NCBI RefSeq assembly: GCF_002994745.2
Contig: NC_037094.1
Span: 25,521,001-25,585,000 of the forward strand
DNA from: Rosa chinensis
Taxonomy: Eukaryota > Streptophyta > Magnoliopsida > Rosales > Rosaceae
Direction of reading: 5' to 3'
Length of the DNA stretch: 64,000 bases
In this document: positions 21,823-34,273 of the stretch, piece by piece
Layout of the letters: each line of letters begins with the position of its first letter
How positions within the stretch are numbered: position 1 is the first letter of the stretch
Position numbers and translations under genes: made by a program
The notes under the pieces: model-generated
The model's input: the letters and a program-made list of their open reading frames with translations, nothing else
Told to the model about the DNA's origin: nothing
Databases searched by the model: none

Positions 21823-22955
21823 CGTCTACTCGTTGGTGACTTCTCCGGCGTAGATCTGTGCTCGGAGCATATGCATATCCGGGTCGTTCCACTGGCTTTC
21901 TTCCACGAGTTGTAGTAACTGTGGCTTCAGAGTTAAACTCGCAAGGTACCCCTGAGGGTTTTCCTCTTGGGGATACAAGCCAAACTCCTCCAGAGTTTTC
22001 AACGTCTCGTTTCGTGACAAGAAGATGCAGGATAATGAACTTCTCGTCTTTCTGCTCAAGGCGTCAGCGACGGCATTCGCTTTTCCCGAATGGTAGAGCA
22101 AATTGAACTTATAGTCCTTCAGATACTCCATCCATCTTCTCTGGCGTAAGTTCAGATCACGTTGAGTGTAGATGTACTTCAGGCTCTTGTGATCCGAGTA
22201 AACTTCAAATTGTGTGCCATAGAGATAACACCTCCAGATCTTCAATGCAAAGATGATAGCAGCTAGTTCCAAGTCGTGAGTCGGGTAGTTCCTCTCGTGC
22301 GGCTTTAACTGTCTCGAGCCATAGGCCACAACTTGGCCATTTTGCATAAGCACACAACCTAGTCCGTTCCCCGAGGCGTCGGTGTACACTTGGTACCGGT
22401 CGACATTGTTCGGAAGAACTAGTACGGGTGCGGTCATCAACCTCATCTTAAGCTCCACAAAAGCATTCTCACACTTGTCATCCCACTCGAACTTTGCGCC
22501 TTTCCTTGTCAGCTTGGTCAACGGTAAGGCGATCTTAGAGAAATCTTGGATAAAGCGGCAGTAGTAACCAGCCAGTCTAAGAAAACTGTGGATTTCGATC
22601 ACGTTCTGTGGTTGTTCCTAATTAAGTACAGCTTCGACTTTCGAAGGGTCCACTGAAAGTCTAGCTGCAGAGATGACATGTCCAAGGAACTTTACTTCTG
22701 TGAGCCAGAAGTCACACTTGGATTTCTTAGCGTAGAGTTGGTCAATAATGTCTGTAGAACTATGCAAAGATGAATAGCGTGCTCCTCTTGCGTCTTGGAG
22801 TAGATGAGGATGTCGTCGATAAAGACAATCACGAACTGATCCAAGTAGGGTCGAAACACTTGGTTCATTAGATCCATGAATGCGGCTGGGGCATTGGTCA
22901 GCCCAAAAGGCATGACAACAAACTCGAAGTGCCCAGAGTGCGTTCGGAAAGCCGT
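21823..22955 (-). pseudogene. Element B reverse transcriptase C-terminal part and RNase H
   Basis: [20 protein letters not shown] and the catalytic FIDD in [14 protein letters not shown] identify RT. The connection region [20 protein letters not shown] and RNase H motifs [31 protein letters not shown] and [13 protein letters not shown] follow. The frame shifts in the segment near 22700 and has a stop before EQPQNVIEI. The upstream half of RT lies beyond solo LTR E at 25507 and up. Confidence 0.92.
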
Positions 22956-25501
22956 TGTGAAGACCCGAAATTCTCAGTTAAATATTTTGTAATTCGATAT
23001 TGTTCAATTATATGATATATGAATTTTGGACATGATTCGTATGTTGTTGTATGAGAAATTGGTTTCGAATGAGTTTATTTTCGAAACAAACGTTATTTAG
23101 GGGGGGGTCACTAAAATTGACTTTTTGTATGTACGGAATTTGGGGAAACTTTCTTCATGAAAGTTGCAGAGCTAGTCGATACGAGTTCGTGCATATGCGG
23201 AACGCAAGAATCGGAGTTTGTATGAAGAAGTTATAGCATTTGGAAAAGTTGTCAAATTGGGTATATATATGAATGGAAAGTTTCCAGACATAGGGTTTCC
23301 ATTTTGGGCAGCCGACCTCTCTCTCTCTCCCGAGCCCGAGCCCGAAACAGAGCAAACTTTGCCGGCCTTTTTCTCACAGCTCCGGCCATCATTTGAAGCG
23401 AAACAAAGCCCAGATCTATTCGCCTCCTTCCTGTTAGTCGACTGGTGGTCACTGTTTCCTCTCTCGGGGCGGCTACGCGGCGGTGGAGCTCGAAAACGAT
23501 CTGAGCCCTAAAACGAACCAGCTGTGATTTCTTCCTCCTCCGGCCACCAAACCACACCAAACCACTTCCTTTGGCTTCGCCTCAACCTTGCGCAGCTTCC
23601 TGTGGCAGCCTTGCGCTGTCTTGTGGCTTGTGGCGGCGGCGGCAGCACGGTTTTCCTTTCCGGCCAACTTGGGGTGCGAAAGGAATATCCCGAGTTCTAG
23701 GTCACCAATCTTCGAGATTCTTAGCTTGTTGAACTCCCCTTGAGTTTCTGATCAATATTCCAAAAGACCCGGACCGGAGGTGAACGTTTTCACGCTCGTC
23801 GGAGCGCTCACCGGTTTCTGCAAAAAATCCGGCCACTTCGACTGTTTTGGTAATTTTCAATCACTTCCACTCATTTTCTGACTTCGTGATAGTTATGAAA
23901 GTTTCTCAGATCGATGAAACGAAGAGGAAAAGCTCGGCCCCGACACCATAGGCGGTGGTCGGCGACGGATCTGTCCCTAACTCCGGCGGCCTTTTCCGGC
24001 CACCTCCGGGGATTCCAGGGGCAGTTTCTGCCCATTTTTATGTTCTACATGTTTGTACGATCATTTTGATATATAGCATGTGAATTTTGGAGATCGTATG
24101 ATTTAGTTTTGAATTTTACGATTTCGATCATTCAGTTTGTGATCCGTGAGGATCAGGCCGTCCGATCGACTTGTAGTTTTGATATAAAGATCGTAGGACT
24201 GTCCCGATGACTTTGGGTGGTCACGAGTGAAGATCCGACCGTTGGATCTTCGAATAAGTGCATTTCTTGAATTGTGCATTAAGTTAATTATCGTTTTGAT
24301 TAGGTGTTTGACGGATTTGTTAGCGGACGATTGAGAATCGTATTTTGAGCTGTAAGAAGACACAGCGGGAGTTTAGAGGTGAGTAAATCTCACGTGGTTC
24401 ATTTACGAACCGAATTTCATTATTTACATTTAATTGCTATGTGCGAAAAATGGTTTTGGGAAAATGAGTTTTTAAATATATAAAAAAAATGAATTTCACG
24501 GTTTTCTGACGTGTGAACTATAGTTGGTATTAGTGGTCATTCCTGAGTGGATGATTACGTATATATATATTTACGTGATTATATTTTGAATGGTGTGACA
24601 TTGAGGTGTGGAATTGTGATAACATGATTTTAATATGCTGTTGATGAATGTTGATGAATGTTGATAAATGTTGGTGATAAGCATGTTGATTTTGTGAGTT
24701 GAATAGAAGGTAGAGAATGTAGGATTCCGAGGATCGAATGGTCCAAGGATCTTTGGTTAACGATAACCGGAGTGTATGTGTTCTGAGGACTGGGAAGTCC
24801 AAAGTTCGACCGTTAAATAATAACGGGGATATATGTGTTCTGAGGACATGAAATAGTCCAAAGTTCGCGGGTTACTGAGTTAACCTGGAGGTGCCGTTGC
24901 TTGACCCTAGGCCAAGGTGTCAAAAGTAACGAGACAGTTAGAGCTCTAACGTAGTGCCAAAGTGGCGATAGTTGTGATTAGGTGCCAAAGTGGCGAGAGT
25001 TGTGATTGGTGATTGTGGAAATGTGTTCCATGTTGTTTCCTATGTGTGGAATTGATATTTTCCTTGTGGGTGTTTAGATTGTTGGATGTTTACTTGAGTA
25101 AATTTAAGGACTTGTGATTTATTAAATCAATCGTTCATTTCTTATTTACTCACGAGCTTTGCAAAAAGCTTACCGGGTTTTGTGTTGTTGCAATCCCGGT
25201 ACACTATTCAAACGGTGTAGCGGATAACCCTGCAGGTCAGAAGTATCAGGGTCGAGATCGAGCGGAGTAGGACATCGGTGTTAAGTACTGCACTTAACCT
25301 ATTTTGGTGTGTTGTAGACTCTCTCAGACTTAACGTTTTATCTTTGTTGGTATTGTAAATATTGCCTCGAGAGATAGTTTGCTATGAGATTTGTATTATA
25401 GTTTGCGAGACGCAGGTTAAAAAAATTCAGGACGATATTTGTGTTAGTTGTTATTCATGTTTTGGATTTTGAATTTGTTATTCTAAATTTGGGGCGTGAC
25501 A
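22956..25501 (+). mobile_element. Solo LTR E (Gypsy type) inside element B RT
   Basis: A 2546-bp TG...CA sequence (start TGTGAAGACCCGAAATTC, end GGGGCGTGACA) with no coding domains. It is flanked by GCCGT (22951-22955) and ACCGT (25502-25506), a 5-bp duplication with one change. It splits the codons for [14 protein letters not shown] of the host RT exactly. Its start shares TG....GACCCGAA with the LTR of element A, and both carry AACTTTCTTCATGAAAGT. A solo LTR arises by recombination between the two LTRs of a full element. Internal tandem-like units occur at 24715-25010. Confidence 0.88.
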
Positions 25502-25506
25502 ACCGT

Positions 25507-26480
25507 CTTCGGAATGTCCTCTTCACGCACTCACAATTGGTGATACCCTGATCGAAGGTCGATCTTAGAGAAGAACATTGCTCCTGCAAGTTGGTCAAAC
25601 AACTCGTTGATCCTAGGTAGTGGATACTTGTTCTTGATCATTACTTGGTTCAATCGTCGATAATCTACGCACAAACGTAGCATTCCGTCAGGCTTTTTAG
25701 CGAACAAGACAGAAGCTCCCCAAGGTGATGAACTCTTTTGGATGAACCCTTTGCTCTCGAGATCCTCCAGTTGTAACTTCAGTTCGATCATCTCGGCTGG
25801 TGCCATCCGATATGGTGATATCGAGATCGGTTCAGTACTGGGAACTAGGTCAATGCGGAATTCCAATTCACGATGCGGGGGTAATCCTGGTAGCTCCTCC
25901 GAAAATACGTCGGGGTACTCGTCTACAATCGGCATGTAGCCGTTGGTCTTCATGTTTGCCTTTTCCCCTGCAGCGATGATGCTGTAACAAGCAAGTGTTC
26001 TCCTCCCTCGAAAACAAGCCTTCAGTAGTGAACTTGGAGGTAAGAGGGGTTCTGCCATTTTTATTTCGAAGGTCTCCTTGCTTGGTGGCGTGATTCGTAT
26101 GGCACGTCGATCGCAATCGATGAGTGCTTTGTACTTGCTCAGCCAGTCCATCCCGAGAATTAGATCAAAGTCATACAACTCGATAGGATAGAGATCGGCT
26201 TGGAGCTTCCTACCACCAATAACAACTTGGCACTTCCTATAGGCTTTGTCTACACCAGTCCCCACACCAAGCGGTGTGTTAAAGTCGAAAACTCCGCCTA
26301 GCGGTGTTGGTGCTAATCCTAGTGACTCCGCTAACCATGTAGAGATGAATGAATCGGATGCACCAGTGTCAAGCAATACTCTAGCTTCAGAGTTAGAGAT
26401 GAGTATCGTACCAGCTAGTGCGGTGCCAGAGCCAGAAGCCTCAGTAGTCTCTCCACCGGTGATTGCATACAGTTGTCCAC
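25507..26480 (-). pseudogene. Element B protease and reverse transcriptase N-terminal part
   Basis: The retropepsin active site is [12 protein letters not shown] (from 26376), followed by the flap-region [22 protein letters not shown] begins about [20 protein letters not shown] and includes [32 protein letters not shown] and [17 protein letters not shown] replaces an arginine codon right after YHQL. Solo LTR E interrupts just after that. Confidence 0.92.
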
Positions 26481-26559
26481 GTCCTCCCTAGTTGCGTCCT
26501 CCACGGTTTCTTCCTCGGTTTGCCTGGTTGACAGGTCGAGGTACAGTGATCTGCTAGTC

Positions 26560-27606
26560 GTACATCACTGCCAACGGCTGAGGTGGTCAGTACTGCTGTG
26601 GAGTAGGGTTCGTTGGTCGGTAGGGTGCTGGCGATATCTGAGTCGATTCTGACTGAGCTGGCCTCGGATTCTGGAATCCCGAGCCAGAAGACGCTCCTTG
26701 TGAGTTGTTAACAAACGGGCAGCGAACCTTGGTGTGTCCAGGTTGGCCACAAGCAAAACAAGTGTAGGGTACAGGGCCCCGTCTTCCTGAAGATCCACTG
26801 CTACTGCTGGAACTGGCATATCCTTGGGAGTTTCCTCCTCGGATCTTCCTCCGGTGCACCCATCGATTCTTCCATGGGTGAGAGCTTCCCTGACCATCCC
26901 CACATCTTGGGTATGCAGCTTCATCAGCCTCGATGGCGTAGGCGGCGACTACGGACTCACTGTAGCTCAAGGTAGTGTCCAAGCGTAACTCGCGTCAAAT
27001 CGAGTCTCGGTGTCCCGCCATGAACCTCTGTTTCTTCATCTGATCATCGTTTGCGATTGTTGGCACGTACTTAAGTAGTCGTGTGAAGGCCACAACATAT
27101 TCGTGAGTGGTCTTGTTTCCTTGGGTCAAAGCAAAGAACTCACTGATCTTTTGTGCCTTCAGGACAGGTGGAAAGAACCGCTCCAGGAAGAGTTTCTCGA
27201 ACTCTGCCCAAGTTAGGTCAGCGATAGTCCTTAGGCTACAGACGGTATCCCACCAGTTGTCAGCCTCCCCGACAAGCTGGTGTACAACTAGGGACACACG
27301 GTACTGCTCCGGTGTCCGTAAGATATCCAAGATCTTCAAGATTTGCCTCAACCAGTTTTCGGCCTCGCAGGCTTCACCAATTCCGTTGAACTGGGGTGGT
27401 TTAAGCTTGGTGAACTGCTCCAAGCATTGCGTCACCCTATATCTTTCAGGTTCCTCCGGGGTCTGTTCCGGGGCATTGCCTAGGGCTTCGAATGCCCTTA
27501 GCACTGCTGCCATTCTAGGATCGGGTCGTGGCAGCATCGTAACAGGAGTCAAACTGAGACAGAACAAAAGACAATATGATTCACAAAGCTCACAACATGA
27601 GATCAA
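26560..27606 (-). pseudogene. Element B gag
   Basis: Retrotransposon gag core: CLEQFTKLKPPQFNGIGEAC, WLRQILKILDIL, VVHQLVGEADNWWDTV and LFLERFFPPVLKAQKISEFF. A CCHC zinc knuckle, CFACGQPGHTKVRC, follows near 26735-26770. A TGA (26995-26997) replaces an arginine codon between core and knuckle, and another stop follows QQY near 26585. The probable original start is MLPRPDPRM near 27536. Gag forms the virus-like particle. Confidence 0.9.
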
Positions 27607-28031
27607 TCACAAACTCTTCAACGTCCAGTTGAAGTCTACAAATCAAAGACCTTTCCATTTTCATGTGCCAAATGCACGATGTGGAATCTCCCTAATGAAG
27701 ATCTCACCATATCATTTTGCAATAACACATAACTACAATGATGGGATTATATAACGAATGAATGACTCTCGAAAAGAAGCAAAGTAGATAGGGGTCCACG
27801 GGAAGGGTTATGGTAGCTCAAAGGAATCTAAATGAGAAGCGATGGTTCTGAGATTAGGCGTCACAGGTGATTTGAAACTTTTTCCTTAAATCCATTTCTT
27901 TTGAAATCGAAACAATTTGCAAGACAACAAAAACTCAAAAGATTTTCTTCAAAGCTTTTTTTTTTTTTTTTTTTTTTTTTGCAAAAACGCTTTTACGAAA
28001 ACAACTTCTTTTTTTTTCTTTTTGAAACCTT
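27607..28031 (-). other. Element B untranslated leader
   Basis: Between PBS and gag. Contains long T/A runs (27957-27980, 28009-28023). No gene seen. Confidence 0.6.
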
Positions 28032-28043
28032 GCTCTGATACCA
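28032..28043 (-). other. Element B primer-binding site
   Basis: The reverse complement is TGGTATCAGAGC, the initiator Met tRNA priming sequence, six bases inside the 5' LTR. Confidence 0.9.
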
Positions 28044-28049
28044 CTCTAC

Positions 28050-31043
28050 TGTAGCGACCCGAATGGGTATACCACAGAGCCGTAATATTAAGCCAATAGG
28101 AGCTTGATACGTCGTAGACATACCGTAGACCTACCAACTTAATACTACAAGGCCTTTTGAAAATACAATTTTTAGAAAATAGGAGACCAAGAAAAACTTT
28201 TAAGAAAAGACTTTAAATCAACAACCCAACATTCAAATTAACAAGTCTGGAAATGCTTAAAAATAAAGTGGGCAAGTGCACTGCGGCGCCTTAGGGCTTA
28301 CATTATAACTGAAATGAAAGGAGTTCAACAATAACAATAAAACAAAGGGGTGAGGCGCGCTCCCAGGTAGGCGGACCTCACAGAGTTCAACATTGAAAGA
28401 AAAGCGAGTAAATCGATGGAATACCAAAAGGGAAGAACTTCAAGCAACAGGAACAGCAACACACAGACTCGGCTAACGACTCACTTCTAATCCAAATCGT
28501 CCGGAATGACCTCGTTGTAATCTGAAATGTAGGGGTGAGCATTTCGTCCTCGCTAGCCCAATAGGGGCCGACCCAACCTTAGTTAGGTTTGAAAACTATA
28601 AGTAAAACATAGCTACTAAAATATAGGTTGCGCGCATTTGTAAAATCAAGTAAACAAATGCAAGCAAAAACAATCATAGGTGTTTCGTTTCAGGAAATCA
28701 TATGCAACATGCTTCACACAACTTGGAGCTCCGAGATACTTACCTGCCGGCTAAACTAAAGTAAATCGGTGACTGACCTGGTTCGTCTTCCTTCGAGAAC
28801 CGGCCAACTACTCTATAGTCTTTATGGCTAAAAGTAGCGAAAGTGTCCATTTCCTGGCTCTGAGTCTCCTATGACTGGTTCACTGTCTGTACTCACCTTT
28901 CCTCGACAAACATAGGAGCACAGCCCCCTCCGGAGGTTCACGGTTATCGACACCGTGGGATCCCTAGGAATCTACGCGTCTAGGTCCCATTCACTTTCAA
29001 GTCACAAACACAAACATACAAAAGGGTACAGTATCTCAACATGAAAGTCTAGCCTCAGTTTTCGCAATCAATAATCATCAGTTATGAAAACATAGGTATC
29101 ACGAGGCATCGACTAATGAACAACCAAAAACATAGTTGCAGGCAACATAATATTATACTAGAGCATTCCACATATATCGAAAAGCCTCTAACAAGGAAGG
29201 GACAGCTCACCCTACCTGGAAAATGCTGGCGTACTCCACACTCTGATGCTTTCCGCTTAAGCTTCCTTAACGATCATGTTTCCTGAACCATTACTATGTT
29301 TGTAAGTAATTATCCAGGTAAACATTATGATCAACTTTAAGTAACCGCGCACACTAAATCTTTTTTTATTTTTTTTTATTTCAATAAGGCCATTAATTAT
29401 TTCTTTCAACGTTTACCAATTTGGGAAACTAACTTATTTCTTAAAAAGGAAAACGTCCTTATCGCTCCGCTAAACTTTCGCCAATCTGAGCGACCAAAGT
29501 CGAGTCGATCCTCATGTTTTTCGAGGTCGGTCAACCATGGTCAACTCTCGGAGTTGACTTTTGACATTTGACTTCTAACTTTTGACCAAGTATTCCTTTA
29601 TTTACCATTATTTATTATTTATTAAAAATAAATAAGTAAATAATTATAAATAAAGTTTTACTTTTACTTTTACCCATTTACTTCTCCTTTTTCACCTTTT
29701 CACTTTTACCAAGACTTTTACCTCCACAGTTTCACTTTTACCTTTGACCTCCTTTTGACCGAATTTACCTTTACTTTCACCTTCTTCACTTTTTACCACT
29801 TTACCACAGTAAAAACTCAATTAATCCAACTTTTACCATTTTCTTTATTTTCCTTTTCTTCCAAAAACAAATCCATTTCTTTTCTTCTTCCTTTTCTTTT
29901 TCTTTTGGCCAAAACTACACAACAACAATCACCAAATCTTCCACAACAAAATTCCAATACTATGAAGATTAGGCTAATAAAATCCTACTAATTAAACCAT
30001 CCTCAAATCTCTATTTTTCACAATTTTTCCAACAACAACAATAGCTCAACATAATCAAAATTAACCAAATAAATTCCAAAAATTCTAGGGTTTGTCCAAA
30101 ACCCATTCCTTACCCTTTCTTCTTCAAAAATCACAGCCTATTCCTTCTCCTTGGCCTTCTTCACCTACAAATCCATCCAACATCATCATCTCAACCAAAA
30201 AAACTCGAAAACAAGGTTGCATGGATAGATCCTTACCACCAATCTTTGCCAAACCCGTAGCCTAGCTTCGTGGTTTAAGGAGAAATCGGGTTCATGCACC
30301 AAAAATAAAAATGGAAATCAAAAACTCGAATTTGATAAGAAAGATGTATAGATCGAAGGAATAGAGGCTAGATTAGGATGGATATTACCTTGATTTAAGC
30401 TTGGAAAGAAGAAATCACAAAAACCCCCAAATTAGCTTCGGGTTCTAGGGTTTTTGGAGGATTGAACGGCCAAATTTCTTGATTTTGGTTGGAGAAATGG
30501 AAAGAGGGGAGGAAGAGGAGAAAATCTGGAAATTTTGGTTGAAATCCGGGTTTCGGCAACGGCGGCGGCGATTTCCGGCGAGGATGAGGAGAGAGAAGCT
30601 CTCGGGTAGAGAGAGAGAGGAAAGGGAGAAAATGAGGAAGAGGCTAGGGTTTTGGAGAGAATGAGATGCTTAAATTCATCTCCCATTAATGAATGTGAAA
30701 TGTCCAATTTGCCCCTCCTTTTGGGCCAAGTGGGATTGGGCTGCACCAATTTTCTTTTTCTCTTATTTTTCCTTAAGCCCACTCCGAAAATACATCATCA
30801 AACATCCTTATTTCTCCGACACTTCACCGAATCCTTTCGGGAAAATTTTCCGGGCTTGTCCTAAGCCTTGATACTTTAAAAATACTTTTCTAGACCCAAA
30901 TTGGATTTTTTTCTAATTTCTTAATCCTTTAAATGGCCTCAAAGTCTTAACCTAAGCACGAATACTTGTGTACCTTACGAATACGTAGTTTCATACGTTA
31001 TACGACAAATTAAAATAAACAATAAAAAGTACGGGGGTCTACA
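28050..31043 (-). repeat. Element B 5' LTR
   Basis: 2994 bp, TG...CA, nearly collinear with the split 3' LTR. It preserves the empty CACTA-2 target site at 28917-28919. The TATA-like motif that reads GTATTTAAGC in the 3' LTR reads GAATTTAAGC here (- strand near 30670). Confidence 0.92.
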
Positions 31044-31212
31044 GTGTCTCCAGGAGTTGGAAGATGAGTAAGAATCTATAAGTGTAATTTTGTCTTCTTT
31101 TCACAGGTTTGGGTTGTTCATTTTTAGAGAAAGTTCTGTTGGATTTTCTCTGAGAGTTGGCTCTACAAGGCTACCTGGCATTTCAGGGGAAATTTCGTGT
31201 TGGGTCCTGTCA
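31044..31212 (+). repeat. Element A 5' LTR, right remnant
   Basis: Continues the LTR after element B, starting with the second GTGTC and ending GGGTCCTGTCA. It matches 45047-45211 of the 3' LTR. Confidence 0.8.
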
Positions 31213-31214
31213 GT

Positions 31215-31226
31215 TGGTATCAGAGC
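31215..31226 (+). other. Element A primer-binding site
   Basis: TGGTATCAGAGC two bases after the LTR end TGTCA. Confidence 0.9.
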
Positions 31227-31422
31227 ATTAGGTTTTCCGATTCCTGTCGTTCATGCTATCTTATATATTTGATGATACCTAGTATCTTCCGAGTGATGGC
31301 CCAACCGCGGCAGATCCCCATCATGTACTCTACGGTACTATCGTGTTATTCTGGTGTATGAGGCAGTTGTCTTAGTGTCCTTACTTTGTGAATCCTTTTG
31401 ATCATCTTTTACCTCAGGTGCT

Positions 31423-32500
31423 ATGTCTTGTAATCGCCAAACACGTAGGGGAACTCCTCCCGTTCCAGGAGATGATGATGCTTATGAAGGAATTGCGAAT
31501 GTGATAGGATGTTTCTTTCAGCAGTTTTCTACTGCACTTCCTGGCTCAAGCAAGGATTACACCATGGAACGTGCTAAGAAGCACGGAGCTGAGACTTTTT
31601 CCAAAACTACAACACCCGTAGAGGCTCAGCGCTGGATTGATCGGATGGAGATAGTCTTCTTATAGATGGACCTTCCTGAAAATAGGAAAGTAGGTTTGGC
31701 GGTGCAGTTTTTAGAAGACTCAACTTGGCACTGGTGGTGCAGCATTAATGGAGATGTTGGAGATGTTAACCAACTCACCTGGGATCAGTTCAAAACCCAT
31801 TTTCGTAAGCAGTATTTCAATGATATGGGCACCTTAACGGACTGTAGGACCAGTTCATGTGTCTAGAGTGGAAGAGAGGTCAGACAGTCTTGGAATTTGA
31901 GCAGGATTTTACTGCACTGGCCCATCATGTGCCAGACTTGGTGCGTAATGAAAAAAACAAGATTCGCAGATTCATCCTCGGACTTGGAGGTCAGTTCGAA
32001 GCTTGGATGTTAGGCACACCATATCGGAGTTTTACAAAGGCAGTTTTCTTTGCTATGGACATCGAGTCATCCTCACTTTCTAGCTCTCACCCTAGGAATT
32101 CTTGTGGCCCTAGCCAGGGTCCATCTAAGAGAGCTGCTTCCACTCCTGGTTCAGGATCTTTAGGAGGTAGTAGACGTGTCAGTTCAGATTCGACCACCCT
32201 ACTGAATTTCGGAGGACTTCATATGGGAGGTGGTTAGTCCGATGAGTGGCAGTACGGTGGTGATGGCAATCAGTATGGTGACTATTCGGACAAGTTTTCT
32301 ACTCAGAGGGATCGTCCCTAGTGTCGACCAGGGATTTTGACGTGTTATTAGTGTGGACGAAGGGGTCACTTCATGAGGAATTACCCTGTATTGACAAAGA
32401 GAGCTACTTCAGGGATGGGACAGGGCTCTAGTCAGGCATCAGGAGGTACATCCAGCGGTACGCATGCTAGTTCTGCCAGCGATGGCACTCAACGGGGTAG
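31423..32500 (+). pseudogene. Element A gag, broken
   Basis: Starts MSCNRQTRRGTPPVPGDD and continues through AQRWIDRMEIVF, WHWWCSINGDV, LTWDQFKTHFRKQYFNDM and FEQDFTALAHHVPDLV to a CCHC-like knuckle CY.CGRRGHFMRNYP near 32340, where the third and later positions are decayed (final C lost, a TAG inside). Stops occur at 31663-31665 and after CRTSSCV, and there is a frame change near 31857. This is a Gypsy gag. All of pol is missing between here and the polypurine tract. Confidence 0.85.
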
Positions 32501-32743
32501 TGGTCGCCATGGATGTCCAGCGACTCAGACGAGACTTCATGCTATGGTTTAACGAGAGATCACTCTCCTCCAGATACTCCCGACGGTACAATATTCCTTC
32601 CTTTAAGTTATTTCTTGTTATGTTTCGCTGGGGGGGGGGGCGACGCGTATCCAGTAGAGTTAGTTTAGTTAAGCCTTACTTGTTTGCGTTAATTTTTTTT
32701 TTTGGTCAAATGATTTGCGTTAATTTCAAGGACGAAATTTTTA
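32501..32743 (+). other. Element A residual 3' region
   Basis: Residual sequence between the gag remnant and the PPT, with a G10 run at 32631-32640. The conserved 3'-end string TTCAAGGACGAAATTTTTAT lies just before the PPT. Confidence 0.5.
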
Positions 32744-32757
32744 TAAGGAGAGGAGAC
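32744..32757 (+). other. Element A polypurine tract
   Basis: TAAGGAGAGGAGAC directly before the 3' LTR start TGTTACGACCC. Confidence 0.85.
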
Positions 32758-33087
32758 TGTTACGACCCGAACTAAAATTTTTACCAATTTGCTAATCATT
32801 GGATGGTAAACGACAATTTCATACACTTTTTATTTTAGTTTCAATACTATTAGTGGCCCTAAAAATCTACTTTTTGTTTGGATCAAAATTTGAGAAAACT
32901 TTCTTCATGAAAGTCGTAGAGGACGTTAAACCGAGCGCTTGCATATATGGTACGTAAAAATCAGAGTTTGTACGGGAAAGTTATAAGTGAAATACTAAAG
33001 TTACTGTTGGACGTAAACAGTTATAAATTTGAAAAATTATTGTGGGCGGTAAATTTTCTTTTTTCTTCTTTTCTCTCCTTCCCCCGT

Positions 33088-33088
<1 letters not shown>

Positions 33089-33140
<52 letters not shown>
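33089..33140 (+). repeat. (CT)n microsatellite
   Basis: About 26 uninterrupted CT units within the element A LTR. It produces serine/leucine-repeat open frames that are not genes. Confidence 0.97.
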
Positions 33141-33144
<4 letters not shown>

Positions 33145-34273
33145 GTCAGCCTCCTTCACCATTTTCTTTGATTCGTCGTCGTCTGGCCACCGGACTTTTT
33201 GGAACCGTCTCTTCCTCCTCCACACGCTCATACCTATGGGTCATTGTGATTTGGCCAGAGAAGGGAAAATTTGAGCCGAGAATGTTACAGTAGCAATTAG
33301 GGTGTTTCACCGATTTCTTCCAAATCCGGCCATCTCCGGCAACAAAACTAGGCTTGATGGAAGGGCCTTGAGACACCCTTGAAATTGAGAAACTTGTTGG
33401 GCTTGTTGAGTTGCACCTGCTAGTGAAATTGGTGGCCGGAGGTGGATGTTGCCGACTGCGCATGGACCCCACGCGCTGCCACTGTGGGTGGCGCGTGTAG
33501 GCGCATAGAGCAGGTTTCTGGCTTCCATTTTTAGCTAGTTAAATCTTATATTTGAAGTAGAGCTTGTACATGTGATTTTGGAGAAATTGGAGAATTGTTG
33601 AATCAATTATAAATTTTCAAAAATTTAGAATTTCGATTATCGATTTACGAGAATCTGACCTTTGAATTTCTTTTAGATTTGCCCTAGAATTTGTAAATTG
33701 ATGAATCAATATTATTGGTAAAGTTTGGGTTGAATCCGAGAAGAAATGGAGATATTGGCTTGACTAGGGGTTTTTGGGTTTCGTTTTAGAATAGTATTTA
33801 TTTGTCAAATTGTTGTTTACGGAATAAAATTGTGTACAGGACGAGGCATCAACATATCACTCGACGAGGATCCTTATGCTTGGGTGCCACGTTAGCCGTA
33901 TACTGTGAGTGGATATTTATTTTAAATTGAATTGCATGCGATTCTAAGTATTCATAATTAAATATTTGTGAAATGGTTCTTGGATATTTTGGAACACGAT
34001 TTTGGATCGTATATTATAATTTTGGTGTTGGATTATAATTTGAACATATGATGTTTTCGAAAAATTAATTGTGATTTGTTTTTGTGTTGACTTTCGAGAA
34101 AGGTTTCGTTTTACCTTTTGTTTGACGACTTATCTCCACTAAATGGTATGTTGGATTCTAAAATTGGTTTGACTATGAGAACCATGCTCTTGTTGATACT
34201 ATGATGATGTTAGTTATTGTATGACTTGATATATTTATTTGTTGGTTGAGTTGTGACTTATATTGTTCGAGCC

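Larger units (their letters stand above)
7261..31043 (-). mobile_element. Element B: complete but dead Ty3/Gypsy chromovirus
   Basis: Flanked by perfect 5-bp duplications GTGTC (7256-7260 and 31044-31048). Ends are TG...CA. The 5' LTR is 28050-31043, with PBS at 28032-28043, then gag, protease, RT, RNase H, integrase and a chromodomain-like tail on the - strand, PPT at 20443-20460 and 3' LTR 7261-20442. LTRs of about 3.0 kb differ at roughly 22 of the first 870 comparable bases (about 2.5 percent by my count). Reading frames contain several nonsense codons, and two later insertions break it: CACTA-2 in the 3' LTR and solo LTR E in RT. Domain order places it in Gypsy; the C-terminal tail suggests the Tekay/Del chromovirus group. 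Confidence 0.92.

Noticed and set aside
28032..28043. tRNA-like sequence TGGTATCAGAGC at three places
   Set aside because: These are retrotransposon primer-binding sites, not tRNA genes; no cloverleaf surrounds them.
33037..33293. Several overlapping open frames with long Ser-Leu or Arg-Glu repeats
   Set aside because: They are translations of the (CT)n microsatellite in an LTR; no coding evidence.
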